Source of the DNA: Cyanophora paradoxa
Lineage: Eukaryota > Glaucocystophyceae > Cyanophorales > Cyanophoraceae
Length of the DNA: 64,000 nucleotides
Assembly: GCA_004431415.1 (NCBI GenBank)
Contig: QPMI01000615.1
Span: 161,542 to 225,541, forward strand
Direction of reading: 5' to 3'
The notes under the pieces are model-generated. The model was not told the origin of the DNA, did not search any database, and worked only from the letters and a program-made list of their open reading frames with translations. The position numbers and the translations under genes were made by a program. Shown piece by piece: positions 58,676 to 64,000 of the stretch (within the stretch, counting starts at the first letter, position 1; each line of letters opens with the position of its first letter).

Positions 58676-60720
58676 ATGTCGTACGTCGCACGTGTCGTCA
58701 CCCCCTTACACTGCTCGAACCGGCGATCACTTCAACGACAAGGAGCTCATGGAGCTGGCCAGTTTCTTCGAGCCTCACTTCGCCCGCTTCGACTCCGAGC
58801 CGATGCTGGTTGGCCCCGCAGTCGGCCCCACGGTGCCCATCGCGTCCGTCAATGCCGACGCTCGAATGGAGCCCCGTCGAGTGACACTGCGCCTCCTACA
58901 AAGCCATCGCCCGAGACCATCAAGGCGATGGTGGACGCCCTGTTGAAACCATCGGAGTCGAACCCCGACGCCCTTCCCGAGGATCGCACTCAACTCCAGA
59001 ACCTTCTCACGCAACGCCAGCACTGCTTCGCCCAGAACATCAATCCACGCGAGCTCCTGAAGTACAAGCACAGCATCCGACTTCTGCCCGGCGTCCCCGC
59101 CAAGCACCTCCCGCTGTACACCGTCCCTCGCCGGCTCTCTCCGCCTGCGGAGAAGGCTGCGAAGGCGGAAATCGAGAAGCTGCTACGCGACGGTCTCATC
59201 GAGCCTTCGCAGCTGGTTTCGGCAGCCCCGTGGTGCTGGCACCGAAGAAGGATGGCACGATGCGATTCTGCGTCGACTACAGAAGCTCAATTCCCTCACG
59301 GAACGCGATGTCTTCCCGTTGCCACGCATTGAGGACCAATTGGAGCGCCTACAGGGTGCGTCCACGTTCTCGACTGGCGACGCAACGTCGGGTTTCTGGC
59401 AGTTGGAACTCGACGAGGAGTCACGTGACCTGACGACATTCATCGTCCCCTGGGGAATGTACAGGTGGAAAGTGACCCCTTTTGGTATCACGAACGGCCC
59501 AGCGGCGTTCTGTCGAGCCGTGACGTCAATTTTGGGCAACCTTTTGTCCACCTGCGTCGTGGCGTACGTCGATGACCTCACGGTCCACTCGCCGAACGTC
59601 AAACAACACCTTCTCGACCTGGAGGCCTTCTTCGCTGCGATCGACCGCGGTAACCTCAAACTCAAGCCCAGCAAATGTCGTTTCATGGTGCGGGAAGTCG
59701 AGCTGCTCGGATTCCGTGTCAGCAGCGACGGCATTCGCATGGACCCCAAGAAGGTTGAGATCATCTCCAAGATCACGGCGAACGAACTCCAGACTGTCGA
59801 GCAACTCCGCAGTTTCCTCGGCCTCACGGGCTTCTACCGGCGCTTCGTACAGAGTTACGCGCGACGGGAACTTTCCCTGCGAGACCTCCTTACGGACGCA
59901 CTACGAGCCGACCGGCTCAACTTGGTGTGGAATGACGAGGCTCTCGCTGCGTTGGACGACCTCAAGAAGGCGATGTGCGAGGACATTGTGCTGATGCTGC
60001 CCGACTTCACGAAGCCGTTCATCATTTACACGGACTGGAGCAAACGGGCCATGGGAGCGGTGCTCATGCAGGAGGACAAGGACGGCCGCGAGCGCCCGAT
60101 CGCATTCATCAGTCGTACTCTGACAAACATGGAGCGCAAGTACCAATCACCAACGGAGGGCGAATGCATTGCGGTACTCTGGGCGGTTAAGGTCTGGCAC
60201 CACTACTTCGTCTGCGGCCACCCGTTCACGATCCGCACGGATCATTCGGCGTTGCAATGGTGAAGACACAGGAGCTGGCGAACAACAAGACGCTTGGGCG
60301 CGCGGCCATCGCCCTCAACCACTACAACTACGTATACACTATCGAGTACCGCAACGGGCGGTCGAACGTCGTTGCGGACTGCTGCTCTCGCCTTGCGGAG
60401 ACGCACGCAGTGTACAAGCCTGGCGGCGCTGACGGCACTGACATCACGACTTCGATACCAGACGGCGCTCACGGGTTCGGTGTGCCCGATGCGGGAGACT
60501 ACGACGATCCACGCGAACTCTACCGCGTCGCCATCCACCGCACCTCCTCGGCCCTGCAACATACTCTGGACGGGCCGGCGTGGATCCCTACTGGGATAGA
60601 CGCCGCGCCACCACGCGACCCGAGCACCTTGCCCCGGCGCCACCGCGCGAGACCGCGACGACCCTCAGACTTCACGGCGACGTCCAAGGTCGTTGACGCC
60701 CGACACTCAGCGAGTGCGTG
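58676..60720 (+). CDS. pol: Reverse transcriptase and RNase H (frameshifted at about 59222, 59285 and 60260)
   Basis: The approach to RT reads AEIEKLLRDGLIEPSQL (58676 frame), then VLAPKKDGTMRFCVDYR (59230 frame), then the long 59319-60263 frame: DQLERLQGASTFSTGDATSG, FWQLELDEESRDLTTFIVPW, KVTPFGITNGPAAFCRAV, and YVDD at 59565-59576 (catalytic Asp pair), LGFRVSSDGIRMDPKKVE, LRSFLGLTGFYRRFV. RNase H follows: FIIYTDWSKRAMGAVLMQ (first Asp), SPTEGECIAVLWAV (Glu), FTIRTDHSALQW (Asp), then, one frame over, YTIEYRNGRSNVVADCCSRL. All are Ty3/gypsy hallmarks. The enzyme copies the element RNA into DNA in virus-like particles. The catalytic residues are all present, so the frameshifts are the only defects seen. 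Confidence 0.92.
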
Positions 60721-62100
60721 ACATCGTCGAGAACGGCGGCCTGGAGACGTGGAGTCCCAGATCACGCTGGAACGGCTCCACGAGAACGGCGCCCTCTCTG
60801 CCCCCGACGTCGTACCCATGGAAGTTGACACGCCTGCACCGGCCGCAGCGGCAGACGAGGCGGCGCGACGGCCCCTCCTGCACGGCGACGCCGCGGGTGA
60901 CGAACCTCGAGCATACACTCGACGGCGCGGCCTGGCTACCGGCGAGGGTCGCCGCCGCCGACTTCAAGTTCAAGGACAGGAGAGCTCCGCTGACGGGCTT
61001 CAAGCTCGAGGACGGGAGAGCTCGGCCCGGAGGCCTCGGTCTCAGTCACCGGAAGGAGGGGAGGGGGTACAGACGAGGAGAGCGAGCCGTCGCTACCCCG
61101 TCCATCTTTGCGAGGCTTCGATCGTCAAGCAGCTGACCGCACGCTACGCGACTCTGTGGAACGGGCACGACGCGGCCCTCACGGATGACGGCCAATCTTC
61201 GCAGTCCTCGGCGTCCGACGGAACGTCGAACTCAAGACGGAGCACGGCTTGGAGTGTCCCGCGCCAATACCAGCGACGGCTTGAAAAGGACTACGCTGAC
61301 CGCCTCGCCAGTGATCGCGACAGACGTTCGCGTGCGGCCCGAGATCTGCACGAAGCCTCGCGGGAAAGGACGGCGACGACGCTCGAACGGCGACGCCAAC
61401 TGGCAGAGATGGCCGTACCCCGTCTGAGATCGACGCGCTCGTACCCCTGCCCTCTGTTCGGAACCGAACCCGGAGGAGCGGCGCAGACGGGACAATCCCG
61501 CAAGGCGCTGAACGCCAAGGCATGCCCCGTACCGCGGGTGAAGCCTCCCAAGGGCAAGAATTCACGGCAGTCTCGATATGCCATTGCGCCCCCGTCGCAT
61601 CTCGACGTTGCTGACGAGGAAGAGTACATGCACTTCTGCAGCAAGAACGTGACTCGGTCGTCCGCGACCTGATCCCATTCTAGCAGCGCTATCGCCCGCT
61701 GGACGAAGGTGAAGGCGCCCAGAATGAGCCGACACACGTTCGCTTGCCGCGTGGCACCGTTGTCATGGACACCTGGAGCGAGGGCCCCCGCCCCCTCGTT
61801 GACGTTCCTCCGCCACGACGATCCGTGAACTTGTTTCCGATGGGACCGCGGTCATCATGGCTCAGGCTCGTGACCCTCTTTGCCAGATGGTGTCGCACTT
61901 CTTCGCGAGAAGGAGAACCTGGCGCGCTGTCACTCCCACTACACTGCTGGTGAACGTGACCCGGAGGTGCTTGGGAGCTGCATTCTCTGCAAGTCTGCAC
62001 GCGATCGCTTCGCTCGTGAAGCACTCAGTACACGATCGATGAGCAAGATACCGTACTGCGGTTGCCCTTGCTCCCCACTATGCGGCCTCAGATCGTTGTA
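60721..62100 (+). CDS. RNase H to integrase spacer region with a repeated HTLDGxAW motif
   Basis: About 1.4 kb separate RNase H from integrase, more than usual. HTLDGPAWIPTGIDAAP (60560-60610) recurs as HTLDGAAWLPARVAAAD (60913-60965), so a segment of about 350 bp seems duplicated. The remainder is Arg/Ser/Pro-rich and charged (307-codon frame 60749-61672), with no recognised domain and uncertain frame. Confidence 0.4.
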
Positions 62101-62103
62101 CCC

Positions 62104-63212
62104 CAGAGTGGCGGGAGAAGATTGTTCACGCTTACCACGATGACTGGGCTCACCGTGGTGCCCCCATTGTTGCTCGGCGCATCGCCTCACGGTTTTGGTG
62201 GCCGGGCATGACGACTGCTGTCCATCGCTACGTGAAGACGTGCCGACACTGTCAGTTTGCCAAGGCTCACAAGAAGCCGAAGTCACAATTCACTGTGATC
62301 GAGTCTGAGCATCCTGGCGACTTGCGTCAAGCCGATCACTTCCTATGGCGCCTCTGAGAACGGTCGACTTCACCGTTTCACACTTGTGCACATTGACGTC
62401 GACGCTTTTACCAAGTACCCTGAGATTTTGATGCTGACGGAGGCTGATGGTCGTGCCTGTGAGTGGCTGCACAAACTGTGTACGCGAATCACGGCCCTTG
62501 CAAGCGGTATCTCACGGATAACGCCAAGGTCTTCACGCCTACTAGTCTCTGGGGCAAATTCTGGACTCGCCAGGGTACTCGGTTGATTTACGCTCCCACG
62601 TCCACCAGTCACGAACGGCGGTGCTGAGCGGCTTGGTGGCATTTACAAGCGCTTGGTGTATGCTCTTTGCGATGAGAACGGGAGGACAATTCCCATTGGC
62701 CTTTCTATCATTATCGCGTGCTCTTCGCTCTCCGGACCACGATTCACGCTGCCACTGGTTTTTCACCCGCCGCTCTGCACTTTGGACGAGAATTGATGTT
62801 GCCTGGCGATCTTCGTCTCGACCTCACCCTGCGCGAACCTCACGAAGATCCCGTTTCTCTCTACGATTACGCTTGTCGGTCGCTCGAGCGCCCGCGACCA
62901 AATCTCTGCCGTCCGAGAACACCGCAAACTTTACAACAAGAAGTTGCTTCGCTATGGCACTGGCCGTGAGCTGCATCGTGTTTTCAAGCCTGGTGACAAA
63001 GTGTTGTGCTGGATTATCAGCGCGAAGACAGTAACGTCAAGCGCACTGGGCCTCGCAATGGTTGGACTGGCCCTTACACTGTCACTGAGGTTCACTCTCA
63101 CGGTCTTTTGTACACTGTCCGAGGCGATGACACTTCACTGGTGTATCGCTCGCGCGAGGTTCTCATGCACGTTGATCTCATGATCGCTTTTCACGAGCGT
63201 TCCTGCCAATGT
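62104..63212 (+). CDS. int: Integrase: HHCC, DDE core and GPY/F-like end (frameshifted)
   Basis: Zinc-binding part: VHAYHDDWAHRGAPIVARRI, SRFWWPGMTTAVHRYVKTCR with HCQFAK, giving the H..H and C-x2-C ligands (62104-62270). Core: FTLVHIDVDAFTKYPEIL (first Asp, about 62375), DNAKVFTP with GTRLIYAPTSTSH (second Asp, about 62515-62600), then GAERLGGIYKRLVYALC (Glu, about 62625), ALRTTIHAATGFSPAALHFG. The end, 63006-63190, reads GPRNGWTGPYTVTEVHSHG, a GPY/F module of Ty3/gypsy integrases. No chromodomain is seen before the LTR. At least four frame changes occur (near 62350, 62490, 62610 and 62690). It would insert the element cDNA into the genome. Confidence 0.85.
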
Positions 63213-63549
63213 TCTCGCTCCCCGCAAAGCCGTCGCCCTCGCAAGGCCCCCGTGCCTGTGCGCCGATCATGAGGTCCCCGTGCCTCCGCCACCTGCGTTG
63301 ATCCCGATTCACTTTCCGATGATGACACGACGGATGACGAGTCTTGAATCACAGCCGTACTGCGGTTTACCGGATTCACTTCCGTTGTCGATGACGTGCC
63401 CTCACTGGGATGTGGCTTGCGAGTTTCGGGAATTCTCTCTTGGCGCTGGGTCAGCGGCTGATCACTGCTGCCTGGTTTGCCTCAACAATGGCAGCTCTAC
63501 ATCTCTTCTGATCCAGCCGCGTGGAAGCGTCTGTGAGGACCTGGAGAGC
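63213..63549 (+). other. 3' untranslated region of the retroelement
   Basis: No domain recognised. A weak purine stretch (GAGGACCTGGAGAGC) directly precedes the 3' LTR and could serve as the polypurine tract. Confidence 0.4.
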
Positions 63550-63840
63550 TGTTGCCGATAGGGTTCCTAGCCGTTAGTGCTTTGTTTGCACTTCGTTCGC
63601 AGTAGTACGTGACTTGACCCGCGGCTTCTCGCGATTTCCTGAGTCACTGACCCTGTACGAAGATGCGACCCTAGCTACTTTTCTGACTCTAGCTTGATAC
63701 TTCCGGTAGCCGTGTCCTAGGTACACAGTAGTCTGTGATTAGCAGCTTTCTCTTGCAACGTGACAGCCTGCTCGCCTGCTGCTGGTAACGCTACGGGAAG
63801 GTTGCTAAGGTCTACTGGGACGTATAAAACTCCTAAAACA
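63550..63840 (+). repeat. 3' LTR (291 bp)
   Basis: Copy of the 5' LTR, 7 bp shorter in net length because of one-base losses, mostly in homopolymers (TTT to TT, CC to C, TTTTT to TTTT), and one gain. Followed by GCAG, the target duplication. Confidence 0.93.
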
Positions 63841-63844
63841 GCAG

Positions 63845-64000
63845 CTCGCGGGCGGGACGGGAGGCGCTTCGGGCGGCAGCAGGGCTATCCGGGCGGGGCG
63901 GGCGGCGGGCGGCGGCGCGTCTCGACGGGCAGGGCGGAGGCGCGTTCTGCCGCGGGGGCGACGCCGGCGCAGCTCGCAGGGCGGGGCGCCGCGGCGGAGG
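63845..64000. repeat. GC-rich minisatellite, right flank of the LTR element
   Basis: Continues the array interrupted at 31470 (GGGGCGGGCGGCGGGCGGCGGCGCG, GGGCGGAGGCGC). It runs off the window. Confidence 0.7.

Larger units (their letters stand above)
31471..63840 (+). mobile_element. Ty3/gypsy-type LTR retrotransposon, giant, with a nested foldback DNA element
   Basis: LTRs at 31471-31768 and 63550-63840 begin TGTTGCC and end AAAACA. The 4-bp duplication GCAG lies at 31467-31470 and 63841-63844. Domain order is gag with CCHC knuckles, a long unrecognised region, aspartic protease, reverse transcriptase, RNase H, integrase and a GPY/F-like end. That order is Ty3/gypsy, not copia. An 11.9-kb DNA element with a repeated gag piece (34746-46632) interrupts it; without these the element is about 19.8 kb. 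No canonical primer-binding site (TGG right after the 5' LTR) is seen: the LTR is followed by TCCTCGCCGGGACCAGCG. This is an algal host transposable element, not a virus of animals or crops. Confidence 0.9.

Noticed and set aside
31471-63840. Ty1/copia classification
   Set aside because: Integrase lies after RNase H and has a GPY/F-like end, the order of Ty3/gypsy; copia has integrase before RT.

Overview
The window looks like nuclear DNA of a GC-rich unicellular eukaryote, most likely an alga. Host genes are split by many short introns of roughly 45-100 bp that usually begin GTGCG or GTCCG and end GCAG. They encode eukaryotic proteins: Tudor-staphylococcal nuclease, a BAH-domain protein, mitochondrial-type ribosomal protein uL1, a CCCH zinc-finger protein and AP2-like modular proteins. 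About two thirds of the window is mobile or repeated DNA. I cannot fix the lineage; intron style and composition would fit a haptophyte or a GC-rich stramenopile.

Positions 1-16000 (minus strand) hold a family of modular genes built from a recurring three-exon module: an AP2-like strand-rich exon, an RDR..CQWLDE exon and a DYxGExFF..VRxFLxDRG exon. I count five modules. One family member (719-8731) is cut by a 5482-bp transposon with CACAG ends and a 3-bp target duplication (863-6344), which carries a 45-bp minisatellite. A paralogue (about 10985-15935) preserves the uninterrupted exon and so shows the pre-insertion state.

Positions 17365-29848 are the ordinary host region. A BAH-domain gene (+) converges on a Tudor-SN gene (-). 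The Tudor-SN gene is head-to-head with uL1m (+), with only 45 bp between start codons. Next comes a CCCH zinc-finger gene (+) whose three fingers are each split by an intron at the same codon position.

Positions 31471-63840 are one Ty3/gypsy-type LTR retrotransposon with 298/291-bp LTRs and a 4-bp target duplication. Its gag is interrupted by an 11.9-kb foldback-type DNA element (34746-46630) with 35-bp terminal inverted repeats, 2.4-2.5-kb inverted arms and a core of about thirteen 348-bp tandem repeats. A 716-bp piece of gag is repeated on both sides of that insertion. Without the insertion the retroelement would be about 19.8 kb, and about 10 kb between gag and protease is unrecognised coding sequence. 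The two LTRs, and the two gag copies, appear to differ only by single-base indels with no substitutions. This suggests a young element and consensus (sequencing) errors, so the many frameshifts in pol may not be biological.

One GC-rich minisatellite family recurs inside the CACAG element, inside the foldback element and on both flanks of the LTR element.
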